Source: Acidobacteriaceae bacterium (GTDB lineage Bacteria > Acidobacteriota > Terriglobia > Terriglobales > Acidobacteriaceae). From it: a DNA stretch of 64,000 bases. The stretch is from NCBI GenBank assembly GCA_025462735.1, contig JAOAPC010000015.1, positions 112,065-176,064 on the forward strand. Reading direction: 5' to 3'. Position 1 is the stretch's first letter. Each line of letters starts with the position of its first letter. The position numbers were made by a program, and so were the translations under genes. The notes below the pieces were generated by a model. The model saw only the letters and a list, made by a program, of their open reading frames with translations. It did no database searches and was not told the origin of the DNA. Of the stretch, positions 8,786 to 18,500 are shown piece after piece.

Positions 8786-10483
8786 ATGAGCTATCGCGCC
8801 TTACTTTTTTGCCTCGACGAGACCGCGGCGCGCCTGGTGACACAAGTCCTAAGTGAGCTCGATTTTAAGGTTGAACTCTCCCTCGAGCCGTTCGCCACGG
8901 TAAAAAAGCTGACTGACGAGCCTTTCGAAGCGCTGGTAGTGGATTGCGCAGACGAGCAGAATGCCTCGCTAATATTCAAAGGCGCGCGCAATTCCAGCCT
9001 GAATCACAGCTCATTGTGCGTGGCCGTAGTCGAAGGGCAAATGGGGGTGGCGAAAGCATTTCGAATCGGCGCCAATCTAGTATTGGCTAAACCAATCAAC
9101 ATTGAACAATCCAAAGCTACTCTGCGCGTAGCGAGGGGCCTGTTGCGAAAGAACGACTCCAAGCCGCACGCAGCGTCCGAGCCTGATGGAGCCATTAACC
9201 CGACGTCAGCGTCAATTCCGAGTTCACTGATGGCGGGGCCGCTTCCAGCTCCAGCCGGCAACATTCCGCCGCCGGTCCCTAGTCCGCCGCAACCGGAGCC
9301 AGTACGGGCCGCAGCTGTACCGTCATCTCTATTCGAAGCAGAGCAGGATAAGCCTTCCTCTGCCGAATCCGACCAAGTAGCACCCGCGGCGTCGATGCCG
9401 AGCTTTCTCATTAGTAAGCCCGCAGCAATCGAACAGAATTCGACCCCAGCGTTCAAAAGCGCCGACCGATTCGCTGGAGGCACTTCGAGTTCAACTGGGG
9501 CTGCGGCCGCGATGGCGCCGGAACGGGCGACAGCCGTGCGACCAAGCGAACCCGAGACAAAAGTCGCCCCGCGAATCAAAAGCGTTCCGCCCATGGCCTC
9601 ACAAGACACGATCGTTCCGCAGACGCGCTTCCCGGAACCCGCGGCCGCTCGTGTTCCAACGTTTTCGTCCTATGCGCAACATTCTCCGGCCGCAAGCAGT
9701 CGGGGAAATAGAATTTTTTGGGTGTTCCTGTGTGTGCTGGTTTTGGGTCCCGCAGGTTATTTTGGCTGGCAGAAGCTGCAGCCATTGCGGTACTTGCACC
9801 GCCCGTCCCCCGCCACCAGTACAGAGGAGACTTCTCAAGGACCGCAGCCCGTCGTAGCGGACACGAATTCGATCCCGGTCAATTCAACTCCTGCCGAACC
9901 GCAGAACAGTGTTTCTTCTGTCGCTGGCGCGCCGAGCAGCGATTCGTCCACACCGAATTCTTCAAATACGGCTGCGGAAGGGTTTCCCACCAAGGAAACC
10001 ATCGAAGTTGATCCGTCGATCACCGTAGTTCCGAAGCCGCAGCCTTTTCAAGTAAACAAGAACTCCGTAGCTTCCTCGTCTCTCCGTGCGGAGCCCACGC
10101 CCCCGACGCTTGTCTTGCCGGAATCCAGTGCTTCCGATTCGGCGCTGGCCGGGATCGTCTCAACCAATGTGGTTGTGCCGAGAGCCGTGCCGGGAACGCT
10201 GCAAGTCTCTCAAGGTGTCTCCCAGGGACTGTTAGTAAAGAAAATCGCTCCAGTCTATCCACCCAGCGCGTTGCAATTGCGAAAACAGGGCACAGTGGAA
10301 CTGCTGGCGACTGTCAGTAAAGAGGGCGCGATTACCAAGGTAAAGATCGTCAGCGGCGATTCAATGCTGGCCCGGGCTGCGGTCGATGCCGTTCGCCAAT
10401 GGAAGTACCGGCCATTCCTGTTGAACGCGGAGCCGGTTCAAATCGAAACCCAGATCACGATCAATTTCAGATTGCCGAAATAG
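8786..10483 (+). CDS. Receiver-like domain fused to a TonB C-terminal domain
   Basis: Residues 1-123 look like a degenerate response-regulator receiver: a strand followed by LDETAA, ALVVDCADE in place of the phospho-Asp loop, and VLAKPIN with the conserved Lys-Pro near residue 104. A long Pro/Ala/Ser-rich linker follows (about 125-305), then one transmembrane helix (FWVFLCVLVLGPAGYFGW, about 310-328), another low-complexity linker and a TonB-type C-terminal domain (about 475-565) with VYPPSALQLRKQGTVELLATV and AVRQWKYRPF. The membrane topology puts the receiver-like part in the cytosol and the TonB domain in the periplasm. Function in gliding, envelope or signalling is unknown. Confidence 0.75.
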   Translation: MSYRALLFCLDETAARLVTQVLSELDFKVELSLEPFATVKKLTDEPFEALVVDCADEQNASLIFKGARNSSLNHSSLCVAVVEGQMGVAKAFRIGANLVLAKPINIEQSKATLRVARGLLRKNDSKPHAASEPDGAINPTSASIPSSLMAGPLPAPAGNIPPPVPSPPQPEPVRAAAVPSSLFEAEQDKPSSAESDQVAPAASMPSFLISKPAAIEQNSTPAFKSADRFAGGTSSSTGAAAAMAPERATAVRPSEPETKVAPRIKSVPPMASQDTIVPQTRFPEPAAARVPTFSSYAQHSPAASSRGNRIFWVFLCVLVLGPAGYFGWQKLQPLRYLHRPSPATSTEETSQGPQPVVADTNSIPVNSTPAEPQNSVSSVAGAPSSDSSTPNSSNTAAEGFPTKETIEVDPSITVVPKPQPFQVNKNSVASSSLRAEPTPPTLVLPESSASDSALAGIVSTNVVVPRAVPGTLQVSQGVSQGLLVKKIAPVYPPSALQLRKQGTVELLATVSKEGAITKVKIVSGDSMLARAAVDAVRQWKYRPFLLNAEPVQIETQITINFRLPK

Positions 10484-10641
10484 ACCAGGCAACATTCACA
10501 TCCGGCTCCTGCTCACGAGGCCGCGTTCTTCGTCCAAGTTATAATTTAGAGATACTCACCTCGGGAACTTCCTTCCTGTGTGGATATACGCAGTTTCGGA
10601 GTGAGTTTTAGACCGCCAACTAGGTTGGCAGCCGTTCTCCC

Positions 10642-12633
10642 ATGGATTTCAGACTAGTTAGCGATTACAAGCCTAAAGGCGACCAGGGTAGCGCTATCGA
10701 AGCGCTCGTTCGTGGTGTGTTCGATCGCGAGCAGCACCAGGTTCTGCTGGGCGTGACCGGATCAGGCAAAACGTACACCATGGCCAAGGTCATTGAGCAG
10801 GCGAACCGGCCCGCTCTGGTGATGGCACATAACAAGACCCTCGCCGCGCAGCTTTACCACGAGTTCAAGAATTTCTTCCCGCATAATGCGGTGGAATATT
10901 TTGTGTCGTACTACGACTACTACCAGCCGGAAGCATATGTTCCTGCGGCCGATCTTTACATTGAAAAAGAAGCCACCATCAACGACGAACTCGACAAGTT
11001 GCGGCTTTCGGCTACCCGTTCGTTGTTTGAGCGCCGCGACGTTTTGATCGTTGCCTCGGTGAGCTGCATTTACGGCTTGGGATCGCCCGAGGCGTATTAC
11101 GGAATGCTGTTATTCCTCGAAAAGGGCCAGAAGATCAAGCGCGAAGACATTACGAAGAAGCTGGTGGAGATTCTTTACGAGCGCACCGATGGCGATTTCC
11201 GGCGTGGCACATTTCGTGTGCGCGGCGACGTAATCGAGATTTTTCCGACTTACGATGACATGGCGTACCGCATCGAGCTCTGGGGAGATGAGATCGAGTC
11301 GCTTTCGCAGATCGATCCGCTATTCGGAACGGTCAAGCAGAAATATGTGCGGCTGCCGATTTATCCGAAAACACATTATGTGATGAAGCCGGAGACCCGC
11401 TCACGGGCGGTCGATTCCATTAAGGAAGAACTGGCGTGGTGGGAGAAAGAGCTGGAGCAGCAGGGACGAATAGTAGAAGCCCAGCGCGTTCACCAGCGCA
11501 CCATGTACGACCTCGAAATGATCAAGTCCGTTGGCTACTGCCACGGCATCGAGAATTACTCGCGGCATTTTACCGGGCGCTTGCCGGGCGAGCCTCCGCC
11601 GACGCTGCTGGATTATTTTGCGCGGGATTACTTGTTGTTCATCGACGAGTCTCACCAGACGGTTCCGCAGCTGCATGGCATGTACCACGGCGACCGCTCG
11701 CGCAAATCCACGCTGGTCGAATACGGTTTCCGCATGCCGTCGGCCATGGACAACCGTCCATTGACCTTCGAGGAATTTGAGCACCGAAGCAATCAAGTGA
11801 TCTATGTCTCCGCCACTCCTGGTCCCTATGAGCTGACCAAATCCGCGGGCGTAGTGGTCGAGCAGATCATCCGGCCGACCGGGCTGGTCGATCCTCCGGT
11901 TGAGATCCGTCCGGTGAAGGGCCAGATTGACGATCTGCTGCACGAGATTCGTCTGCGCGTAGAGCGAGGGGAACGCGTCCTGGTTACAACTCTGACCAAA
12001 CGCATGGCCGAAGACTTGGCCGAATACTACAGCGAAGTCGGAGTGAAGTGCCGTTACATGCATTCCGAGATCGAGACCCTTGAACGGGTCAAGATCCTGC
12101 GAGACTTGCGCCGCGGCGAGTTTGATGTGCTGATCGGAATTAATTTGCTGCGTGAAGGGCTCGATCTGCCGGAAGTCTCGCTTGTCGCAATACTGGATGC
12201 TGATAAAGAAGGCTTTCTGCGTTCGAGCGGTTCGCTGATTCAAACCATCGGGCGTTGCGCTCGAAATCTGAATGGCCGCGCGGTTTTGTATGCGGATCGA
12301 ATGACCGACTCGATGCAGAAGGCCATGAACGAAACCGATCGTCGCCGCGCGATTCAGGAAGCCTACAACGTGGAGAACGGAATTACGCCCGAATCGATCG
12401 TGCGCCCGCTCGATATGTCTTTGGCAGGCATCCTCGAGGCGGATTACGTGGAACTGGCCAGCGCCGAAGCCGATGGTCTCCCTGACTTCAAAAATCAGGA
12501 GGAGCTGGACGAGTTCATCGCGAAGCTCGAAACCGAAATGCGCGAAACCGCGAAACGATTCGAGTTCGAGAAGGCGGCTAAATTGCGCGATAGGATAAAA
12601 GAGCTTAGGACGAAAGAGTTTTTATTCGCTTAG
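10642..12633 (+). CDS. uvrB: UvrABC excision nuclease subunit B
   Basis: A complete 663-residue UvrB. Walker A is GVTGSGKT at residues 37-44; the beta-hairpin that clamps DNA reads [12 protein letters not shown] at about 92-103; the helicase motif DESH (FIDESHQT) and motif VI (QTIGRCARN) are present; the C-terminal UVR domain, which binds UvrC, ends the protein ([15 protein letters not shown]). UvrB loads onto damaged DNA from UvrA2 and recruits UvrC for dual incision in nucleotide excision repair. It stands alone here, as is common, with about 150 bases upstream for its promoter. Confidence 0.98.
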   Translation: MDFRLVSDYKPKGDQGSAIEALVRGVFDREQHQVLLGVTGSGKTYTMAKVIEQANRPALVMAHNKTLAAQLYHEFKNFFPHNAVEYFVSYYDYYQPEAYVPAADLYIEKEATINDELDKLRLSATRSLFERRDVLIVASVSCIYGLGSPEAYYGMLLFLEKGQKIKREDITKKLVEILYERTDGDFRRGTFRVRGDVIEIFPTYDDMAYRIELWGDEIESLSQIDPLFGTVKQKYVRLPIYPKTHYVMKPETRSRAVDSIKEELAWWEKELEQQGRIVEAQRVHQRTMYDLEMIKSVGYCHGIENYSRHFTGRLPGEPPPTLLDYFARDYLLFIDESHQTVPQLHGMYHGDRSRKSTLVEYGFRMPSAMDNRPLTFEEFEHRSNQVIYVSATPGPYELTKSAGVVVEQIIRPTGLVDPPVEIRPVKGQIDDLLHEIRLRVERGERVLVTTLTKRMAEDLAEYYSEVGVKCRYMHSEIETLERVKILRDLRRGEFDVLIGINLLREGLDLPEVSLVAILDADKEGFLRSSGSLIQTIGRCARNLNGRAVLYADRMTDSMQKAMNETDRRRAIQEAYNVENGITPESIVRPLDMSLAGILEADYVELASAEADGLPDFKNQEELDEFIAKLETEMRETAKRFEFEKAAKLRDRIKELRTKEFLFA

Positions 12634-12690
12634 TCGTTGTCAGTGACCCATCACGTGAACTCAAAGCCAGCGAGTCCAGGGAACATAGAG

Positions 12691-13029
12691 ATGGTCAAGA
12701 TGATCGTCCAGGGTGATTTGGCGAATTGTGACGATGAGCAGCTAGCGGTCTTCAGGGAACATAAAGTCGAGCCGTACTTTGCTCCAATTGTTCGATATGG
12801 GAAGACCGAAGCCGTAGTGATCGTCGCACGGAGAGGAAGAGAAGTGATTTATTGGGAGGACGTTGAGGAGGGCTTCAATGTGTCGCCGGTCGCGCCAAAC
12901 GATCGAATCCTTGAGCACAGCTGCAATCAGGACAATTTGGGTCTTGCGCTTAATGCCTGGATTAAAGGGCGAACCCGTCCACCGAGGCTTGGCCCGGCTA
13001 CTCAATCGAATACCAATTCGCCGCACTGA
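12691..13029 (+). CDS. Small uncharacterised protein downstream of uvrB
   Basis: Not recognised. From ATG 12691 it encodes about 112 residues; GTG 12643 or TTG 12637 would add up to 18 more, right behind the uvrB stop. The core MVKMIVQGDLANCDDEQLAVF looks like a folded domain, with strands VEPYFAPIVRYG and AVVIVARRGREVIYWEDVEEGF. The tail is Pro/Thr-rich and probably disordered. Its position suggests transcription with uvrB or from its own weak promoter. Confidence 0.55.
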   Translation: MVKMIVQGDLANCDDEQLAVFREHKVEPYFAPIVRYGKTEAVVIVARRGREVIYWEDVEEGFNVSPVAPNDRILEHSCNQDNLGLALNAWIKGRTRPPRLGPATQSNTNSPH

Positions 13030-13073
13030 TCGTATTCCGCCTGTCAACGTTTTGTATCGCACTTGCATGCAGC

Positions 13074-13096
13074 AGCACCTTTAAAGGTGCTATACT
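13074..13096 (+). promoter_or_regulatory. Operator palindrome overlapping the toxin-antitoxin promoter
   Basis: AGCACCTTTAAAGGTGCT at 13074-13091 is a perfect 18-base palindrome. Its last base is the first base of TATACT (13091-13096), a good -10 element seven bases before the antitoxin GTG. Phd-family antitoxins repress their own operons by binding such palindromes, so this is the likely operator (inference). Confidence 0.65.
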
Positions 13097-13102
13097 TTAG
13101 CT

Positions 13103-13393
13103 GTGCTCAACATACCAGCAGATATTCAGCCTCTGACTACTTTCCGCCGCCGTTCCAGCGAGTTTCTCAAACAGATCAAGAAAAGCAAGCGCCCAGTCGT
13201 TCTGACTGTGAATGGAAAGGCCGCGGCCGTCATTCAGGACGCGGAGGCATACCAGCGCCTTCTGGACATCGCCGCGCAAGCGGATGCACAAGAGGGAATT
13301 CGCCAAGGCCTGGAAGACGCTCGGAAGGGGCGCACCCGGCCAGTCGAAGAGTTTTTCCAAGAGTTCGAAGCCAAGCATGGCTTATCGCGTTGA
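13103..13393 (+). CDS. Type II antitoxin, Phd/YefM family
   Basis: The 96-residue protein has the Phd/YefM DNA-binding fold: TTFRRRSSEFLKQIKKSKRPVV then LTVNGKAAAVIQDAEAYQRLLD, the exact pattern of the family. The C-terminal acidic/amphipathic tail (GLEDARKGRTRPVEEFFQEF) would wrap the toxin. The start is GTG at 13103, just after TATACT; a leader of only a few bases is implied, so translation may begin close to the transcript end. It overlaps the toxin gene by 17 bases, coupling their translation. Confidence 0.88.
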   Translation: MLNIPADIQPLTTFRRRSSEFLKQIKKSKRPVVLTVNGKAAAVIQDAEAYQRLLDIAAQADAQEGIRQGLEDARKGRTRPVEEFFQEFEAKHGLSR

Positions 13394-13691
13394 GATTACC
13401 GCTCGAGCTGAGCGGGATTTGGATGTCCTCTATGGGCAGATGCGCGCGGCGGATTCGGAGCGGGCCCGACAATGGTATTTCGGGTTAAGCACGGCTATCT
13501 ATGGCCTCCGCGAAATGCCGGGCCGATGCTCCAGAACACCCGAAAACAAGACGCTCAGACATCTTTTGTACGGGCGCAAGCCACGCGTATATCGCGTGAT
13601 TTTCCGGATCAGAAAAAAGACGCGATTTGTGGAAATTCTCCATATCCGCTACGGCGCAAGACGGAAATTCAGAGCGTCAGACTTGGAGTGA
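13377..13691 (+). CDS. Type II toxin, RelE/ParE superfamily
   Basis: From ATG 13377 the protein has 104 residues with the RelE/ParE pattern: an N-terminal strand YRVEITARAERDLDVLYGQM, a long helix, then RHLLYGRKPRVYRVIFRI and VEILHIRYGAR at the C-terminus. Arg/Lys/His residues in the last strands are the usual active-site candidates in ribosome-dependent mRNA interferases; ParE-type gyrase poisoning cannot be excluded. The much longer open frame upstream overlaps the antitoxin and is not the real start. Confidence 0.87.
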   Translation: MAYRVEITARAERDLDVLYGQMRAADSERARQWYFGLSTAIYGLREMPGRCSRTPENKTLRHLLYGRKPRVYRVIFRIRKKTRFVEILHIRYGARRKFRASDLE

Positions 13692-13712
13692 GATCGTCGC
13701 CAATCCGCGAAA

Positions 13713-15119
13713 TCAATTCATTCCCTGACTCGCGCTCAGACTTGGTCGCGGACCAATATTATACCGCTTCAACTTACGGTAGAGCGTAGCGCGGCTGATG
13801 CCGAGCATCTTCCCGGCGACTACTTTATCCCCATTCACCTGCTCGAAGACACGCAGGATCGTGGCCCGCTCAATGTCCTCAAGATCGTTTGATAAGAGCA
13901 TGCCCTCGATCGGCATTGCCGAGGTTTCGACGGTTGGGCTGGCAGAAATTATGGCGGAAGGAAGGTCGCGAACGTCGATAGTCTTGCCATCTCCGAGCGC
14001 GATCGCGCGCTCAATACAGTTCTCGAGTTCGCGCACGTTTCCGGGCCAGTCATATGCCAGCAGGCATTTCATGGCGTTGGCGGTCACCTGCGCGTCGGTG
14101 CCATTTGCGTAGCGATCAAGAAACCAATGCGTGAGCATCGGGATATCGGAAAGGCGTTCGCGCAGCGCCGGCATGTGAATGGTGACAACGTTCAACCGGA
14201 AATACAGGTCTTTGCGAAACTGGCCGGCGCGATACGCGGACTCCAAATCCCGGTTAGTCGCTGCGATCACTCGGACGTCCACTTTGAACTTGTTGTTGCT
14301 GCCGACGGGGCGCACTTCTTTCTCCTGCAGAAAACGCAGCAGCTTGGCCTGCATTTCCTGCGGGAGCTCGCCAATCTCATCCAAAAACACCGTGCCCCCG
14401 TCCGCAGATTGGAATAATCCCATCTTCGATCGAACTGCGCCGGTGAAGGCCCCTTTTTCGTGCCCGAAAAGTTCGCTCTCAATCAGAGTCGGAACTAGCG
14501 ATCCGCAATCAACTGCTACGAATGGGCGGTTCGCAAATGTGCCCCGGAAGTGAACGGCGCGCGCGACCAGTTCTTTTCCCGTGCCGCTCTCGCCTGTAAT
14601 CAGAACGGGGGTGCGGGTGTCTTTCAGGCGGGCAATCATGCGCAGCACCTCCTGAATTGTGGGCGAGGCACCAACGATTCCGTGCAACTCAGTTTCCGCG
14701 TAGGTGCACTCCCGCAGAAATTCATTTTCTTCGACCAGCTGAACTTTCTCAGCCATTCGGCGAAGAAACAAACGCAACTCTTCAACCGCGGAGAATGGCT
14801 TGGCGATGTAATCATAGGCGCCGAGCTTCATCGCTTGTACCGCAGTTTCAACCGAACTGTGGCCAGTCATGACTGCAACTTCGGCGCGCGGCAGCATTTT
14901 TCTCACCTTGTCTAGAAATTCAATGCCGGACATCTGCGGCATAACGAGATCGGTGAGGATAATATGCGCGGGCTGATCTTCAAGAAGCGCGAGCGCAGCG
15001 TGGCCGTTGACGGCTTCCATGCAAGTGAAACCCAAGCTGCCGGCAACAGTGGTACACAGGCGGCGGATACTTTCTTCATCGTCGACAACTAAAAAACGAA
15101 TTCCCAGACTCTCAGTCAC
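13713..15119 (-). CDS. NtrC-family sigma-54-dependent response regulator
   Basis: Three domains: receiver (1-120, acidic pocket VDDEE, phospho-acceptor Asp57 in ILTDLVMP, Lys in IAKPFS), AAA+ sigma-54 interaction domain (about 145-380) with Walker A GESGTGKE and the sigma-54 loop ELFGHEKGAFTGA, and a Fis-type helix-turn-helix (VAGKMLGISRATLYRKLKRYNIG) at the C-terminus. It should activate sigma-54 promoters when phosphorylated by its partner kinase. It is the last gene of an operon with the single-domain regulator and histidine kinase; its ATG overlaps the previous stop (ATGA, 15116-15119). Confidence 0.95.
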   Translation of the reverse strand: MTESLGIRFLVVDDEESIRRLCTTVAGSLGFTCMEAVNGHAALALLEDQPAHIILTDLVMPQMSGIEFLDKVRKMLPRAEVAVMTGHSSVETAVQAMKLGAYDYIAKPFSAVEELRLFLRRMAEKVQLVEENEFLRECTYAETELHGIVGASPTIQEVLRMIARLKDTRTPVLITGESGTGKELVARAVHFRGTFANRPFVAVDCGSLVPTLIESELFGHEKGAFTGAVRSKMGLFQSADGGTVFLDEIGELPQEMQAKLLRFLQEKEVRPVGSNNKFKVDVRVIAATNRDLESAYRAGQFRKDLYFRLNVVTIHMPALRERLSDIPMLTHWFLDRYANGTDAQVTANAMKCLLAYDWPGNVRELENCIERAIALGDGKTIDVRDLPSAIISASPTVETSAMPIEGMLLSNDLEDIERATILRVFEQVNGDKVVAGKMLGISRATLYRKLKRYNIGPRPSLSASQGMN

Positions 15120-15517
15120 AAAGGTTTCCCCACGGTTTGCTCTACTACGGAAAGAAATTGTTGTACGCGGAAAGGTTTCTCCACGCAGGGTGCGCCGGTC
15201 CGCTGCAGTGTCGCTGCAGTTTCTTCGCTGGCGACGTCTCCGGTAATAAATACGAGCCGGGAGGCGAGGGCGGGACGATTTGCTGAGATCCAGGCGTATA
15301 CGTCGGCGCCATCGACTCCGCCCGGAGTGCGCATGTCAGACACAACGCCCATGAATTCTGACGCCTCGAGCTCTCGCAACCCGGCCACTCCGGAGTCGCA
15401 GCACACCACTGCGTATCCGTTGCGCTCGAGCACCGCACGCACGTAACTCATCACGGCTGGTTCATCTTCGATCAGGAGAACGGGAAGGGGTCTTGGTTGA
15501 ATCGAGGGTGCGCTCAT
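15116..15517 (-). CDS. Single-domain response regulator
   Basis: The 133-residue product is a bare receiver: acidic pair in LLIEDEPAV, phospho-acceptor Asp61 in GVVSDMRTPGG, Thr of the switch in FITGDVAS and Lys in VEKPFR. With no output domain it may act as a phosphate shuttle or sink between the kinase and the NtrC-type regulator. The start at 15517 is fixed by the ATGA overlap with the kinase stop (15514-15517); a longer upstream frame lies inside the kinase gene. Confidence 0.88.
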   Translation of the reverse strand: MSAPSIQPRPLPVLLIEDEPAVMSYVRAVLERNGYAVVCCDSGVAGLRELEASEFMGVVSDMRTPGGVDGADVYAWISANRPALASRLVFITGDVASEETAATLQRTGAPCVEKPFRVQQFLSVVEQTVGKPL

Positions 15518-18500
15518 GAGTGTGTGACTCCAGCGATTGCGGAAATTGAGGCCAGTTCGCGTACAGCTGGGAGCCGCACGGTAAAGGTCGCACCCTCGCA
15601 ATCAGAATTGTTCCAGCAGAGAATTTCCCCGCCGTGCTCCTTGACGATCCCGTAACAGATGCTCAGGCCCAAGCCTGTTCCCTCGCCGACCTTCTTGGTG
15701 GTGAAGAACGGATCGAAAATGCGATCCGGGTGGCTGATTCCAGAACCGTTGTCCCGAAAGCTTACTTCGACATAGTTGTCTTTACAGGCAGTCGAGATAT
15801 CGATACGCGGCCCCTTCGTGTTTTCCCGAACCGCGTCGTATGCATTGTTCAGGATGTTCAAGAACACCTGCTGCAGCTGTTGCGAATCGCCGATGATGAA
15901 TGGCAAGTGATCACGAAGGTTCTCGGTGACTGAGACGCCACGGCTTTGCAAGTCATACGAACGCAACTGAAGCGTGCGCTTGAGGATGGGATTTAACTGC
16001 ACCGGCTTGCGCTGCGGCGGCATCTGACGCGCAAAACTGAGCAGGTTTTGCACGATCTGCTTGGTGCGCTGTGCCTCTTGCAAAATCACTCGCAGATCTT
16101 TTCGCGCACTCTCGGGGACTTCGGTGTTCTCCATAAGCAGGTCCGCGAAACCCAAAATCGCGGTCAGTGGATTGTTCACCTCGTGCGCCACACCGGAAAC
16201 TAATTGGCCGACTGCCGCCATTTTCTCCGCGTGCATCAGTTTGGACTGCAGAGAGGAAGCGTCGGTCACGTCGCTCATGACCACCACAATGCTGCTAACC
16301 TGGCTCTGATCGTCCCGCATAGGACTCAAGTTGACCGAGAACTGGCCGACCCGGCGGTCCGCGCGCAAGATCTGCAGTTCGAGATTGTCCACCTGGTTGC
16401 CGGAGAGAACAGCAGAATACGCATCGCGTAGAGCTTCGCTGCTGGAAGGTGCGATCAGAGATTCCAGAGGTTTGCCGAGAATTCCATCCTGCTCGTAGCC
16501 CATGACGTGCCAGCGTCGGTTTGCGTAACTCACCAAGCCGGCAGTGTCGGCCACAAGGATGAGACTCTGGGTGTTGTTCAGAATCTTGCCGGAGAAATCT
16601 CGCTCTCTCTGAAGCTCAGATTGGTAGGTCTTCAGACCGCTGATATCAAGCATCAGGCCGCGATACTGAGAGACCTGCCCGTGCGCTCCGGGAACCGCAA
16701 AAGCATTGATCAATACGTGGACCGCGCTGCCATCCTTGCGCTTGAGAACAGCTTCACGATTTCGTAGCGCTCCCTGCCGCTCCATCTCGGCGAACAACGC
16801 GCCGTGTTGTTCGGGCGACGGGAAAACCTCTTCCCGCGGGTCGCAATGGAGCAACTCATCCCGGCTGCCTCTCCCTAGCATCCGCACCAAGGCGTCATTG
16901 ACCTCGATAAACCTTCCGTCCGGACTGCAGAAAAACAAGCCTTCCTGAATATTGTCGAAAAGCTCCCGGTAACGGCGTTCGGCCTCGCGTCGGTCCGTAA
17001 TATCCTTCAACACATGGATGGTTTGCAGTCCTTCGCTACTGGCGGCGTGCACCTGCGAAGTTGAAACCAGGAACGTCCGCTCCAGCACCGGGTGCACATA
17101 CTCGTCAACCAGGTCGCCGGTGCTTCGACAAAACGGGCACGATCTGGGTAGCGGGCTGGCGCCGGTGGCCAGCAAAGTGGCTATATTCAGGCCGATCAGT
17201 TGCTGCGGCTGCACACCGACGAAGTCCGCAAGCGAACGATTGACGCGCAAGACGTTTCCAGATTCGTCGTGCGCGACAATGAAGTCGGAAATGGAGTCGA
17301 AGATTTCGATCCAGTGGCGGTTTGCGTGCTCAATACGTGTGAAGAAGCGGGAGTTCTCCAGCGAGACCGACGCTTGTCCGGCAATGCCTTTCAGCAACTG
17401 CTGGTCTTCCGGACCCAGCACACCTTTCCGGTTGGCGAGGCAGAGCGCACCAAACATTTCTCCTGTGGCTCCGTTTAGTCTGGCGAGAACGATCTCTTGC
17501 CAGTCTGTCTGGTCCGCCAGTTCTTCGCCCAGCAGGTCACTTGCATTCACGGTCAGAATGGCATCCTCAGAGCCGGAGAGTGCGGCGAGTACTGAATCCG
17601 CGAACTTCGTCTCTAATTCCTTGTTTTCTTCCGTACCTAACGAATGCAATGCGAGGACATACTTGGTGCCTCCGTTGTCCATCACGAAGGCAGCATCGGT
17701 GGAGTCCATCATTTCAGCCGCGCGCTTTAGGGTATTGCGCGCGAACTCCGGACCCCGCACCAGCGAGCTTTCGAGGGCAAGACTGGTCAGCGACTCCGAA
17801 CGCTTCCGGTGCTGATCTGAGAGAAGCAAGTTCCGGCTGACCTCCAGGGCCGCGGTCATATGCCCAGTCAGCGCTTGCGCGCGACGAATATCTTCCTGTG
17901 AAATCGGCAGATGCTCACGCTGGTCGAGGACCCCAAAAACTCCGATGGCCTCCCCATTCGTGGTCAGCAGAGGGACGGCAAGCAGTTGACGTACGTTAAA
18001 TTCTGCAAGGATTTCTGAATTCGTTCCCGAAACTTGCGTGGTGTCGTCGGACCAAAAGACCTCTTTGTTGAGAATGGCTTGGGTCAAAACTCCATCAGGG
18101 ATCACGTAGCCAGAGCGACCTTGTTCGCCATTTACATAGCTCCAGCGAATCCGCAGCCTTCCGTCTTCAAACAGCGCAACGAACGCGCGCTGGAAGCCTA
18201 GAAAGTTGCTCGCTCGCTGAATAAATCTGCCCATGAACTGCTCGAGATCTGAAATCGAGCCCAGTTCGGAAGCAATGCTGACAATTTGGTGAAGTTCCTC
18301 GGCCTGTGCCCTGGCCGTCCCATAAAGTTCCGCATTCGAAATAGCAACGGCGGCAAAGCTGGTGATGACTGGCAGGAGTTTTTTTTCTTCGGCAGTGAAT
18401 GCACCTTCCCGCCGGGGATAAACCAGCACCGCGCCTTCTTTGCTTGAGGTGCGGAACGGCACCGCCAGCAGTATGCCTGCGGGAACAATGTCTCCCAGCA

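Noticed and set aside
11401..12243. 280-codon minus-strand ORF inside uvrB
   Set aside because: A shadow of uvrB caused by codon bias; no protein pattern of its own.
13377..13691. Long toxin ORF starting at 13212
   Set aside because: The upstream 55 codons overlap the antitoxin in another frame and lack RelE-like sequence.
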